The notes beneath the pieces are model-generated. The model was not told where the DNA came from. It saw only the letters and a list, made by a program, of their open reading frames with translations, and made no database searches. A program made the position numbers and the translations under genes. From Gymnopilus junonius (Eukaryota > Basidiomycota > Agaricomycetes > Agaricales > Galerinaceae), in the NCBI GenBank assembly GCA_015501075.1, contig JADNYJ010000024.1:124001-188000 (forward strand): a stretch of DNA of 64,000 nucleotides, in the 5' to 3' direction. How positions within the stretch are numbered: position 1 is the first letter of the stretch; the number at the start of each line of letters is the position of its first letter. Positions 32,077 to 43,995 of the stretch are shown here, piece by piece.

Positions 32077-34707
32077 TCATCGTGAAGGAGCGTTATGCTG
32101 CGAGCTCCTCATGAAAGACTGATGTTGGAGATGGTCAGTGCTTGAATACACACGAGATGATGCTGGGGCTGCAGGCGTCGCCCACGGGGGAGGCGGAATC
32201 GCAGTAGTATGTACACTCGAATGAGCCTGGGGAGGCGGAGGCGGGGCACGGTTCGGATCGCTAGGTAGCGTCGACGCGTTCTGATCAGGACCAGGAGCAA
32301 TAACATTTACGAGCTGGAAGGTACTTTGATGATGCTGTTGTGGCGTTTGCTGCTTGATATCAGAGGGAGAGTTGGGTTCGGACTGCTGCGATCGCGAGGC
32401 TTGCTTGGACTTCGCAGCTTTCTCCGCAATGTCTGCTGCCCGGGCAGAGGCACGAAGTGTCTCTAAATCGATATGAGGAGCATCTCCCCCATTCTTGTCT
32501 CGTTTCCTGACGAGCTTCGCATAATCTGCAGATAAATCCCAAAGGTATCAAGTCTGATCCATCGACTCCAAGAATGGGTACAAATACGTACGCAGGCCAC
32601 AAGCATTACAAAGCGTTCTGGCTCCATCTGGGCCTCGTCTCCACTCAGGTGTCTCTCTAATATTACAAGAATGACATTTGCCTGGCGGTGTTGCCCTCTG
32701 TTGGATTCACAAAAGGATCATTAGTACAGGAATTTCATTAGAATAGACTGAAAAGTTACCAGACTTACGCTTCTCTTCCTGTACTTGCTCTTTGGTTGTC
32801 CAGGAGGACCATTCGCACTGGCCGTTGTCGTAGCACGCTTGGTACGGATGAGTTCCATGTCCTGTTCGGCTGTTGATTGAGGCTTAGAATCCGTCGTAGT
32901 AGTCGGGTATTGCTATAATAATGTGCAAGGTGACTAGAGGTCGTAAAGCAAGAGAAAGAAAGGCAGACCTCTGAGAAGGAATTTTGTTCGCTCTGGGGAG
33001 CTTCATCTTGTGAAATATCTTCCCAGGGCCTTTTGGGGGGCCGCGGATCGTCTGGCGACTCTTGCATACTTTCCGAGGGAGGCACTCTGCTCGGTTCAGG
33101 CTCAGGAGCATTATTTATTCGACGAAGGTCTTCGAGGAGGCGAACAACATGCTGAGCACGTTTTGACATATCCTCTAACTCGGCTTGTGAAGGCTGGGCA
33201 AGCAGAAGATTATTTTGCATTTGGGCTGGATAACATACATTAGCAATTGGTCGAAAGGACTTGGAGAAAAAAAGCTTACCATATCTGTGGGCAAAGTTGT
33301 ATAGGATACCACATTGATTTGAGAGCTTAAAAGCCTCATGAGACGATTAAAATACATTCAGTAAAGTTGTATTCTCACTTCAGACATCGCATCTGCACGG
33401 CCAGAGGGCATCCGCTCAGGTTCACTTGTAGTCGCTGGGTAAGCTGGTCGGGTATCGATGTTGGTTGGAACAATGGCAGTTGTCCGAGCAAAGGGAATCG
33501 GTTGCTGCGGCTGCTGAAACTGGTGTTGCTGCTGCTGCTGCTGCTGCTGTGGTTGTGGTTGTGGTTGTTGTTGATGTTGATGCTGCTGTTGATGCTGCTG
33601 TTGAGGTGTGTGCTGTTGAGGTTGTTGTGGAGGTGCAGAGGGTGGGTGTTGTAGATGATGTTGAGGTACCATATACGGAGGGTTAGTGGGTATCGGTGCT
33701 GGAGTCTGTTGATGATGGGACTGCATATGAGGCGGGGGCTGCTGTACATGTTGCTGGGGTGGTTGAGGCGGAGGAGGGTGCTGATGAGGTGGAGGGTGTT
33801 GTGGTTGCTGACCCCATGGGTCTTGTGGGGGGGGAGCCGAAGGCGGTGGACCAGGAGAAGGATAAGGATTTGAGTGCGTGGGCTGAGGTGGGTGCTGTTG
33901 GTGAATCACAGAGGCTCGGGGTGGCATGTACTGATAGGGAGGCGCATAATTAGGATGAGCCGCTACAGGCATAGGGTGATGGTGGATCTGTTCATGGGGA
34001 GGTGGAGGTGGAGGTGCTGGTTGTACAGAATGGTTTGGGGGCCCAGGGAGGCTTGCAGGGACTTGATGGTAAGGGCTATTGGCCGGGGGTTGAGCCGGGG
34101 GGTAAGAAGTATATTGGGGATGTGCATAGGTAGCCTAACGAGAACGATGCCGTCGTCAGCAAAAAAGTGTCCAAACGAAAAAATGCCAAGTTAAAAAAAT
34201 TACATGAGAGCTACGGGGTTCGCGAGACTGTGCGACATGGGACGAGGAATTCCGAGGCCTCTTTGCCTGGTTTGGAGAATGCGGTGGTTCTTCAGTACGT
34301 TGTTGGTTGCCCATATTGACGGAACCTTGAACAGAGGTAATCTGGGCAGAAAGAGGCATTCCTGGATGGACGTAGCCGCCATTTTCGTGCTTGGAAGGAT
34401 ATTCGACTTTGAGAGTATTTTCGTGGCCGGCGGATAAGGGGGGTGTGAGCTGCTGGTGAGTGGGAGGTGGATTTGAGGGAGGATTTGGACGACTCCATGC
34501 AGAGACATGGCGTGAATTGGAAGGGTGATCCTGCTGGGCAGGGGCTAGGTCGGCAGAAGGAACGGGCTGGGGTGCTGGCGCTGTTCCGTTGGGAGAGCGG
34601 TACTGGAAGTTGAGGTCCTTGAGGGAGGGAAGGCGGAAATCACTTTGAGAATTTTGGGGAGGCGGGTGGAGGGAATATCTGGGATGATGTTGGTGAGCGG
34701 AAGTCAT
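32077..34707 (-). CDS. nsdD: GATA zinc-finger transcription factor, NsdD-like
   Basis: Seven exons (34707-34204, 34134-33379, 33325-33280, 33225-32969, 32912-32769, 32697-32592 and 32525-32077) sum to 753 residues. The first two exons are almost entirely low complexity: Pro/His/Gln-rich, with a pure Gln stretch. A conserved central helix follows ([35 protein letters not shown]). Then comes one GATA-type finger CX2CX18CX2C ([20 protein letters not shown], then [16 protein letters not shown]) and a basic tail. An 18-residue loop with the [18 protein letters not shown] form is typical of NsdD, a regulator of sexual development in ascomycetes. In basidiomycetes the role is less clear. An intron separates Leu and His at the end of the finger. 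No PAS domain, so not WC-2. Confidence 0.9.
33523..33612. repeat. CTG/CAG and TTG/CAA microsatellite-like tract (poly-Gln coding)
   Basis: A run of about eight tandem CTG triplets, followed by imperfect TTG/CTG triplets and ATG (His) interruptions on the plus strand. On the minus strand it encodes the poly-Gln and Gln/His tract of the GATA factor. Confidence 0.85.
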
Positions 34708-36853
34708 AGGAGGAGTGGTTCAGAGTTGGATCGGCCAGACAGAGATGGAGATCAGAACGCCTTTGTTTTTCAATCTCGGTCTGTCAGTTCTATCTCCCGA
34801 TGACGACGGATCTTGAGCGGCCAGATACCGCGATTTCGCGCTACCCCTCTCCACTCCCTTTTTTTGCGAGGAACGAGGGGAGAAGAAGAAAGGAAACAAC
34901 GGAGAGAGGTGCAGGAAGAGGAGGAGGAGGAGCTCTGGATCTCGGTTGGGCGGAGTACGAAACAAATGGGTGCCATATCGGGAGATCCCTTCCGTCCTTG
35001 CTCCTTCCTCATGCCATCCTGCTGCCTGCCTCCAATCTGATTCTACATCGGGCTCGATGAGATCGCTCAATCTTACGTACTTCCATCTGCGCTGAATCCC
35101 CGATGCCTCTCTCCATCCCCGTCCTATCTTCCCTCCCAGACTCCCTCAATCCTTCAGGCGTACCCACACCATTCATCTCAGCCCAGCGTGATCATACACG
35201 TGGAATAGGTAGCTGACTGGCTGTGCCTGATCAGGGTCAAGTCCATCAACCTTGAATTCCAAGATCATTCCCAGATGCATGCTCATCTATGTTCCAAGAT
35301 TCCACATAATCCCCACTTCCGCCAAAGAGGCTTGCATGTTGTACTGCTATTTCTGGTCTTTCTATCCATAAGCTGTCCAATGATAGTGGTCCTTGAGGTC
35401 AGAAAGGAGGTGCTTATTTTTGCACTCTCATCACTTTGTGCACAACTATCTTATTATCGATAAGGTCAGATTCACGTTCAATTAACCACGGTTTCTCAAC
35501 TTAGATTAGAATTCAGATCAGATTGTGCCGGCCAATTGCTACCGGGTACACCCTGGTTCCCGAACTTGAGCATATCAGAATGTCTCCAGTCAGTAGGGCG
35601 CGATATGCATGTTGTGCTCCTACGATACGGATCACATCACCCTGCGGTTCCTTGGTATCTCTCTTGTTAGGTGGCATTCATCCTTAATTCTCTGTTGAAA
35701 GCCTTTTCTTGGAATATTCACGCCGCAGAATACGGACGTATCAATTGAATCCAGGGACCAGGTAATCTATGGAGAAAACGTACCAGTACACTGGTCTCGG
35801 TGGCACTGCCCACGATTACACGACGATTACACGTTCTTTGTAGGTTCCTTTTCTGGTCATCATGCCATCGATGTCTATCTCGTTCGCTTGCTTAACCCTG
35901 CGCTTTGTCTTTCCAAATCTGTAGTAATCGTGATACCGCATAGCGTTCTCCATCCCCATGGGGAAGTTCGATGACATAGGTCTGTACGAAATCGCCAAAT
36001 GCCGGCAAATGCCAGTCTTCCCTCAACTCCAGATCTCAAGCCTCCTGAGGAGCATACTAATCAGTGCGTCGGACGTTCTCGTCCTCACGATATATCAAAT
36101 GATGCTGTCCAGCTCAAATTGCCCATTGAAGGTCCAAAAAAATTATTTTCGAAATGTACATTGATCCAATAAAAGACGGAAGAACACCCAGTACTTATCG
36201 CTGACGTCTTTGTGAAAAATAGCAGGTATATTTTAGGTCAGCCCTTCGCCAAACGGAGTGACATAAACACCGTCGTTTCACTCGCCAGCGACTCCAAGCT
36301 CCGAGTGCTCGATATACAAAATTGTTCAACGAGGCGCCTGTCAGAAGGCAGGGTATTAGCTCCCGAGCATGGCCGTTGCATATCATATCAATCAAAAGCC
36401 CTTCTATACCCTCGAGGGATTTCATTCGCCCTTCATAGTAGAAGGTGGCCGCCGGCCCTGGACATGAGGACAGTTAAGCGCACCCGTGCTCCAACCTCAT
36501 GCAATCGATTTGTGTACATATGGGAAAAGTGTACAGGCAACGACCGATTCTTAACCCATTTAGCGACGCCTAAGTAATGAACAAACGAAAGTAGTATGTA
36601 GTTCTTCGCCCCAATTTTATAACCACTTAGCTCTTCGGACTGGGGCTGGTGTCATGTATTTAAAAAAAGTATCAATAGGAACAGCACTATAAATTACAAG
36701 CAAAAGACCAAGAATAACTGTACATGTGTTGTACAACACCCTATGCAGTCAAGCACTCGTAAACTGGAGACCGGTTCCAGCTGCAGGATGAAAGTAAGAA
36801 AGGCTACTCCAAGTAAAGTTTGAACAGTTGGTATCTTACCTGAATTGCCTGAT
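34708..36853. other. Gene-poor 2.1-kb region
   Basis: The first about 350 bp upstream of the GATA factor are purine-rich on the plus strand (CT-rich leader of the minus-strand gene). Several frames of 60-120 codons exist (for example 36212-36577, plus), but none has a recognisable motif, start context or splice partner. The part beyond 36.6 kb is the 3' flank of the first Tyr-rich gene. Confidence 0.5.
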
Positions 36854-37208
36854 CTACTTTTTGTATATTTTGGTTTGACCGGATGGAGAGGTGTACTTTG
36901 CATCACCCTTTCCGTTCTCGAAATATGTCGATCTGTCAGGGTTTTTATAGTAGTAACTATCATCCCTAGTAGGAGGTTGGTGCATTTTGAGCTGCTCGGC
37001 GCTATAGGTGAGGCACCCAGATGCACTTGTTAGAATAATGATAGCCAGTATCTCCGCTATCGGTTTGTCTGCTGCACCAGTGATTTCCCTGCCAAAGTCA
37101 AAGCTCGTTCTGAGCAGTGTTGAGGGGCAACGAAGGGAAGAACCCGACCTGACTGTTGGTACCACTGCCTGTGTATTTAAAATCTTGGGAGGAGGTATTA
37201 TCTGGCAT
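36854..37208 (-). CDS. Small Tyr/Gly/Ser-rich protein, tandem copy A (77 aa)
   Basis: Three exons (37208-37149, 37088-37027 and 36965-36854) of 60, 62 and 112 nt encode 77 residues. It reads MPDNTSSQDFKYTGSGTNSQ, then GNHWCSRQTDSGDTGYHYSN, DDSYYYKNPDRSTYF and DAKYTSPSGQTKIYKK. No signal peptide or membrane segment. Exon sizes and phases are identical to the copy about 1.2 kb upstream. Similar short proteins with GTNSQGNHYCSR and a YxxPSG end are, to my recollection, annotated as hypothetical in many fungi; no function is known to me. The long single frame here is misleading because it reads through introns. Confidence 0.82.
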
Positions 37209-38037
37209 GGCTTATGGTTTGTAGATGGTAGAAAAGAAGAAAAAAGGTAGACAGTGTCGACACGCCTTTAAATAGTAGAGGCAGAGTCCGCGTGACGTGA
37301 CATTTTGTGTAAGTATAGCCTGGCTTCTTCTATTGTTCAACCTCAAATGCCTACATATTTGCCATTATTGAATCATACAAGCAGCAAATATCTAGTAAAT
37401 ATGAAGCAGGAAAAGTTCCGAGTCCGAGAATTTTTTCATTCAGATCATGTGATCTAATTTACTAAATATATTATACAGGCGCAACGTTCGCGTCGCGTCG
37501 CGCTTTGTGCTTTGATCGCTTGAGTCAGGCACACACACACTTAATATCAACCATATAGAAATGTACTTGATCAAAATTTAGTTGACAGTTCTACTCCGCT
37601 GCAAATTGTGTGACGCCCTTTGATTCCTGGCCGAGCACTTTGAGTTGTCCCAACGGTAAGTATGCCTTTAGGCTCTATTTGGGCCCCACATTAGTTATCA
37701 TCGGCCTCCGACTAAACTTCCACTGAAAATTTTCAAAAAAATTTGGAGACTTTAAGGACCTTAACCCCAAAGTTAGAAATTGGTGGTGCTACTGGTGCAT
37801 GGCTGCATTAATGTACCTTTGCCTGGTGCCTGTTCAAATGGCAAATCGGTCACATTATCGAACTGCCAAATAACTTGTTTACCCATTCAAAAGCATAGTG
37901 ATGATAGGCTACAATAATGATTGAATAGCAATAACGTTCAATGACTCAACTATGCTCACTCTACTAGAAAAGCTGGAAGTCTCATATTTAGGTAAGCAAA
38001 GGTAAGGTAATGTTGGAGGTCATCTCACCAGCATTAT
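37209..38037. other. Spacer between the two tandem small genes
   Basis: About 830 bp with no coding sequence recognised. Contains a GC-rich patch with overlapping CGTCGCG repeats near 37480-37505, possibly a regulatory element of copy A. Confidence 0.5.
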
Positions 38038-38408
38038 CTACTTTCCATTAGTCTTGGTCTGGCCAGAAGGAGAAGTATATTTTGCTGAGCCATTTCCGTC
38101 ATTGTAGTATTTGGAACCGTTGGTGTTCTGGTAGTAATAACTCCCATTACTAAAACATTGACTCAGTAGTGTTTCAGCTTAGTAGACGAAAGATAAATAC
38201 CTATTAGAATAGTGATATCCACTGCCTCCGTCATTCCCTTGCCTGCTGCAGTAGTGATTACCCTTTAGAGGGATGAAGGCGGACCATCGTAATCAGTGAG
38301 TACTAAAAGTACAAGCCGATGTCAAGGGCGTAGTATGGTGAAACTGACCTGGCTGTTGGTACCGCTACCAGTGTAGGTGTATCCCTTGGAGGAACTATTG
38401 TCGGGCAT
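38038..38408 (-). CDS. Small Tyr/Gly/Ser-rich protein, tandem copy B (77 aa)
   Basis: Exons 38408-38349, 38262-38201 and 38149-38038 (60, 62 and 112 nt) encode 77 residues. It reads MPDNSSSKGYTYTGSGTNSQ, GNHYCSRQGNDGGSGYHYSN, SNGSYYYQNTNGSKYYNDG and SAKYTSPSGQTKTNGK. It is a clear paralogue of copy A, with identical intron positions. Too fragmented to be found by a simple ORF search, so it is easy to miss. It stands divergently to MED22, with a shared upstream region of about 290 bp. Function unknown; composition suggests a disordered or sticky cytosolic protein. Confidence 0.85.
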
Positions 38409-38702
38409 GATGATGGTTGAGGAAAAAGAATGGTCACAAATTTATGTAAATAAATAGGGGAGTATGCAGCACGTGATGTAACATGTCGCGTTAACTTTTT
38501 CTCGTGGCAGTTACCAGTGCTTGGCCAATGGCTATCCAAATGAATAACTCGGGAGGGATTTTTGTGTAATTATTTGTGTTTCCTGCACTGCCTGTAAGTG
38601 ACGGGATGAGTACATTATAGCTGTTGCCATTTTTGAATTGTTTGTCTAACACATCGCAGTGGCTGTGCAGTGTGCATCTTCCAATTGTCTTTTCGACTTA
38701 AC

Positions 38703-39264
38703 ATGGCGGAAGCACCCCAAACCGACGTTTCTCGACCATCCGCTCTTCCTACGGCACACTTATTACACCGTGTAATTCCCCAAAACATTGTTGATCAAAA
38801 TTCTGCGGAATACCTAGATGCAATCGAAGAAGAATGGAACAAGAAAGTCGACATGGAAGTAGAGACTCTCGTAGACGGCATGGTAGACCTTGTCAGTTTG
38901 GCCTCTGTAAGCCCTTTTCACCCAAGCGCATCTATATAGTAGTTCACCCTCTGTCTAGATTACAGATAAGGATAAGTTTCGTGTTGCACAGGAATCATTC
39001 CAGGCAGAATCGCGTGCAGAATCTATGGTCAGCTCCGTTTTTGTGAAGTCGGACTTTGTTCTTAACAAAGCGAAGATACGCGCTGCAAACTCATTGCTCT
39101 CTATCACTCATTCCATGAAATTATTGCTACTACTATCTGACGAAGCTCAAATAGCCCATCGGCGCGACGCAGAGCTGAAAGTAGTCCAAGAAGAAAAAGA
39201 CGAGGCCAAAGCAAAAGTTGCAGTTCTACTAGACGAGCTATTGAGAAAGCCAACCGGTGCCTAG
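38703..39264 (+). CDS. MED22: Mediator complex subunit 22 (Srb6/Surf5)
   Basis: Three exons (38703-38906, 38959-39027 and 39076-39264) encode 153 residues. The Surf5/Med22 pattern is clear: EYLDAIEEEWNKKVDMEVET, LVDLVSLAS-type helix, DKDKFRVAQESFQAESRAES, then IRAANSLLSITHSMKLLLLL and SDEAQIAHRRDAEL. Med22 is a head-module subunit of the Mediator that links activators to RNA polymerase II. The protein is all helical with a charged C-terminal coiled coil. The exon 3 acceptor (after GCGAAG) was chosen because it restores the conserved ESM-IRAANSL junction. Intact. Confidence 0.93.
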
Positions 39265-39373
39265 GAACATATTCCTCAAGTGCGTACGCTCGTTTATTTA
39301 ATTTATAATGCTACAGACACTATTTACGAAGTGTGTACAGGCGACTTTCAACCTGCAAAGTTAATCGGAATCG

Positions 39374-40625
39374 TCAGTCTTCATCACTTTCAGGTTGATT
39401 GATCGACGAAACGCGTCCACCAGCTTCCTTTCCTATGTTCTTCGTCTTTGTTCTTCCATCTCGCAATCTTTCCAGACCCGACTGGATGCTCTTCACGTGG
39501 ACTTCGACGGGAATAGTCATTCCAACAAGTTTGGTGTTGCTACAATACTGTAACGAGGCTGGCTTCCTATATTGTCCCAACTTTCTGAGAAACAGTGGGT
39601 TCCTTCCGAATTTTCGAAGACTTCCGACTGTCCCTTAGTTTCGTCCAGAGATCTACAAGAAGCTCCTTTTTCGCTGATACAAGCGATGAATTCTTGTATG
39701 AAATAAACTCTTGTAGGTTAGCTAGCTGGTCCTCGAGTGCGTGTAGGGCTTGATAATTTACTTCCGCTTGTATAACGAGACCTTCCATGTTGTCCGCAAG
39801 AGCATCTATCGTTTTGTCAAATGCCTCTGCTAAGCCTACAGTTTCTTCCAGTGCGAATTCCATGGTACGAGATTTGCAAGTGACGAAAGGTGCCCTCCTG
39901 CATTTTGAGCACTTTCAATCTAGAGAAGTGCAAACTCGTTCATAACCATGATACTGCACTGTCATCAGTACGTAGCATGGAGAGAAGTTTAGTTCACTTA
40001 CCTGTCCACAGCCCCGCCAACCTTCGACGTAAACTTCTGCATACCTCTGCCCACTTTCTCGACATCGTAAAGATATTCGGTCAGAAAAGTACTTAAAACA
40101 TCCCTCGTTTACAAATCACTCACTCTGATTTGAAGGCGGTTAAATCCTTTGTCGCCACTTCTGTTTTCTTGATTTTCAGTGACAATGCGGAATCGCCAAC
40201 TACTTCGTCCATCAATTGCCCGAAAGTCTTGCTTTGTGAATCAACTGATTTTGAATAATAAACCCACTGAGAAACTCGTCTTCCGGACGAAAGATTGGGG
40301 ACCAAGGAGAGGCACATCCGTGAACTCGAAATTCTGGGAATCATGCATAGCGGGAGAAATACTGTACTAACCGTATGGGAGACATACCCCATGATGAAAC
40401 TAAGCAGCCAAAGGAATAACAAAAATGATAAAGGAAGTGAATAGCGCTCAAGACGTCTAGCTTGTAACGGGTCGTGAAAGCAGCGCTTTTAACTGTTCCA
40501 TCAACTACCGCTTCTCTGGAGAGAATAGGTGCCAAAGGGTAATTCTTCTGAGGTTTCTCGATTCAACATCGACGTAATCGTCTGCTAAAGGGTAGCTTTT
40601 TCCCTTAGAATTGCTCCCGCCAGTT
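39374..40625 (-). pseudogene. Decayed tandem copy of the 42-43.7 kb membrane/coiled-coil gene
   Basis: Matches the neighbouring gene in order: LADDYVDVESRN (parent LVDDYDDIESEG), LSREAVVDGTVKSAAFTTRY, LFLWLLSFIMGYVSHTV, ISSSRMCLSLVPNLSSGRRVSQW, KTFGQLMDEVVGDSALSLKI, LVSAKKELLVDLWTKLRDSR, and the end GLERLRDGRTKT, then INQPESDED. The segment of roughly 100 residues between the acidic motif and the hydrophobic part is missing. A further deletion of about 10 bp interrupts the TM segment (near 40430), and reading frames change several times. The multi-base deletions show genuine decay, unlike the one-base breaks elsewhere. Confidence 0.85.
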
Positions 40626-42036
40626 CAGTGGGCCTGGTCTTGCCTGTAATAGGAGCTGCATTATGTTGTTGTGGAACGAGGTTGAATTACCTTCCATATT
40701 CCAGAATGTGAGATGACAGGTTGCAAAAAGCCGAATGAATATAATATCGATCCACCGTAGGCACACATTCATACCGACCAGAATAACGACATCTCAATGG
40801 GAAATGGAGCTGTTGTTCGATTTTTAATCGTCTGAGGTCGAACAAAAATTGCATGTCGCTGTAGGCCTAATCACATTGAATCATATCACGGTTACTGACG
40901 TCCTTGCACGCACAAGACCGCTCAACAAATAACAAGATCGGTCAATAAAGCAGAAACGGCGCATGGTTTTAGAAGTCTGCCCATAACAACCACACAGCAG
41001 AACACATTGATCATCTGTAAGTGACAATGTCAATATGAATGCTTCAAAGCTGGGATATAAGTATACTCAATGCAGTGTGCAAACTTTGATGAGAGATGAG
41101 AAAGTGGACGAATGAGGGTTTCGAGAGCCGACTAGATATCCCAAAAACGGTAAGAGAGCGGCGAATCCATGACCAAGAAGTTAGAACTTACCAGGTTCCC
41201 AAATACTGCACAGTTACGTTCTATAGACCAGTGCAAATATCCCAACTGTTGCAGTCTAGCATTCTAAACTCCCATTGAGGAAATAGGACATTAACATGAC
41301 TTGCGTGTCATGTCGTGTGAGCGCGCTTATATAGATAGATGAGGCAAGTGGCTGCTAATGCAGAGAAAACGTAATGAAAATAGATACATATATTATAGAC
41401 CCCCGGTAATGAGAGGTTCAGAGGAGCTCTTTGTCGTTGTAGGGTGCTTGTCGCCGGAGAGGCCTTGATAAAACGAGTTCAGAATGCTGTCATGAAGTAA
41501 TTACTTGATCAATATACAAACAAAAAGTACCAGAGCCAGGAGCACATGCCTTACACGCCTTTCCAACTTATCCAAGAGTGCTACAGTCGCCAACGTCGCA
41601 CATCGACGCGCCCCGTTATGCGCATGCGTGTCCAGACTCCAGACTTGAGCGTTATGATGCACGGTCTTGTCTCTGTCGTAGCAGTTACAGTTTACAACAG
41701 CATGTTATGCATAAGGGTTCGAAATAAAAGGCTCTCATGCTGCAGGACAAGGGGCAAATAGATGAACAAAGTGGTGGTCGTGGCGACCCGCGAGAGAGAT
41801 ATCGTCACATGTCCGCGACAAGGGAGCTGGCGAACTCTCGCTCTTAAGCTTCAGTTCTGCCTTATTCGATTGGTGAGGCAAGATTTCTCAATATCAACAA
41901 GAACATCTACAGTTACGTGAGTGATGAGGCTCCCAGGCCTTAATTTCTATATGCGCGCTCACTGATCACTAATAAAATTGCTACACATAATGATACATAA
42001 AAAATGCGTACAAGCCTCTTTCGACTAGCGAAATCA
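40626..42036. other. Intergenic between the tandem copies
   Basis: About 1.4 kb with no gene recognised. If the tandem copy arose by duplication of this locus, promoter-like similarity to the region above 43.68 kb could be expected, but none was obvious by eye. Confidence 0.45.
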
Positions 42037-43679
42037 TCATACACCTTCACCGCTTTCCGGTTCATCGATCAACAAAACGCGTCTAACAGCGTCCTCCGAC
42101 AATCTTTTGGCTTTCGTTCTTCCTTCTCGCAATCTTTCCAGACCCATGTGAATACTCTTCATGTGGACTTCGACAGGAACATTCGGTCCAACAAGATTCG
42201 GTTCTGCAACGCGCTCTCGCATGTCTTCCATGTCTTCGCTCATAGTTCGTAAAACCTGCAATGCTGCAACCACGTGAACAAGAGCTTGCTTCCTATATGT
42301 TCCCAACTCTCTAAGAAGCACTAAGTGGCTGTCAAAGTTTCGAAGAGTCTTTCGATTGCCCCCTAGTTTCGTCCAGAGATCTGCAAGGAGCTCTGTCTTC
42401 GCTGACGCAAGCGAGGAATCTTCACGTGAAATAAGCTCGTGTAGGGTACCGAGTTGTTCCTCGAGTGCGTTCAGGTTTTGATAATTTGCTTCTGCTTCTA
42501 GAATGAGGCGCTCCATGTTGGTCGAAAGGACATCCATTGCATCTTCAAATGTCTTTGCTATGATCATATCAAGTTTCTTCCTACGCGACTTCCCCGGTAC
42601 GAGACTTGTAAGCGACCAAAATGATGGTTCTGCGTTCCGTGCACTTTCGATAGATAGGAGAGCAAATTCATTCATAGCCATGATACTGCGCTATGATCAG
42701 TACCGACACGGGGAAAAGTTTGGGTCACTTACTTGTCCACAGCTCCTCCAACCCTCGATGCAAATTTTTGCATTCCTCTGCCCACCTTCTTCGAATCGTG
42801 GACAAACTCGTCCAGAGAACCCACCAAAGCGTCCCTCGCTTTCAAATCACTTATTTTGATCAGAGCAATCAAATCAGTTGTCGCCATTTCTGCTTTCTTG
42901 ATTTCCAGCGCTAAAGCGGAATCACCAACTACTTCGTTCATCAACTGTCCGAAAGTTTTGCTTTGTACGTCGACCAATTTCGGATAGTCTGCCCATTGAG
43001 AAACTCGTCTTCCGGACGAAAGGTTGGAGGCCAAAGAGCGGCACATCCGTGAACTTGAAATTCCTGGAATGACGCATATCGGAAGAAATACTGTGCGAAG
43101 TGTCTGTGAGACTTGTCCCATGATGAAACCAAGCAGCCAAAGGAACAACAGAATTGATAAAGGCTTGCGAAGGAGGTGAATAGCGGTGCTCAGGACATCC
43201 AACATGTAACGGGTAGTAAAAGCCGCGCCTTGCAATGTTCCATCAACGACCGCGTCTCTGGACAGAGTAGGTCGATCGCTGATGGTGGGGCGGATGGAAG
43301 GGATAGTCTTGGATAGTGATGGTGGCGGAAGGGAGGATTGCTTGCGAGGTGTATGCGCAATACGTGGTGTGAATCTTCTTCTTCTAGGAGTCGACCGTAC
43401 ACTAGACTCGCCTGAGGTGGTTGGCCGTTCCACTGGTCTCTTGCCGTCTGACTTCGTCGGCAGCTCAAGCTCATCTTCCCAGTCTGTACCTTCAGATTCG
43501 ATGTCATCGTAATCGTCCACCAAACGGAAAGAAGTTTCCCCATTCTTCTCTAGATGTTTGGGAGTTGCTCCCCGGGAGCCATTGGACCTGAGCCTGCCAG
43601 CAATGGGATGCTGCGTCATGTTATCGTGAAGCGAGGTGGAAGTAGCTTCAAGTTCCACAATCCACATTCCTATAACCAC
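42037..43679 (-). CDS. Membrane protein with acidic N-terminus and coiled coils, unknown function
   Basis: Two exons (43679-about 42727 and about 42681-42037 plus a few bases) joined over a 40-50 nt intron. The N-terminal 150 residues are charged and disordered (DDYDDIESEGTDWEDELELP, then Arg-rich SVRSTPRRRRFTPRIAHTPR). One strong hydrophobic segment follows (LSILLFLWLLGFIMGQVSQT) near residue 190. The C-terminal half is long helices (LDMIIAKTFEDAMDVLSTNM, LILEAEANYQNLNALEEQLG), suggesting a single-pass protein with a coiled-coil domain. The start could be 43679 or one of the next two in-frame ATGs. No family recognised. A decayed copy follows 1.4 kb downstream. Confidence 0.78.
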
Positions 43680-43995
43680 TATTTTTATAGCATGGTACAG
43701 CGCATGCAGGTACGAGCACGAGATTAGTTATGTGCCTAAAAAGTGAGGTTCTTTCAATGAAATGAAATGCTTCAAACGGGGACTGTATCAGCATACTTTA
43801 AAGTTCACATTCCAAGCACCCTCCCCGCGTTTCACTAAAGACTGATCATGTGACGTAACTACAGGAAATCAGTTAAGATATATTGCATAAAAATCAAGTC
43901 TTCATTCACTCATTATCGTACACTACTACAAAATATCTCGAAAGGATGTTAGGTAACTGACAGGGAACCTGGAAAGAAATAATTCTAATTCTCCA
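43680..43995. other. Short intergenic region
   Basis: About 315 bp between the 3' end of the OPT gene and the upstream side of the membrane/coiled-coil gene. Nothing else recognised. Confidence 0.55.

Noticed and set aside
33465..33686. Ala/Val-rich and Leu-rich plus-strand frames near the triplet repeat
   Set aside because: Antisense or shifted readings of the CAG/CAA repeat in the GATA factor.
36212..36577. 121-codon plus-strand frame
   Set aside because: A lectin-like look was considered, but no repeated motif or conserved core could be found.
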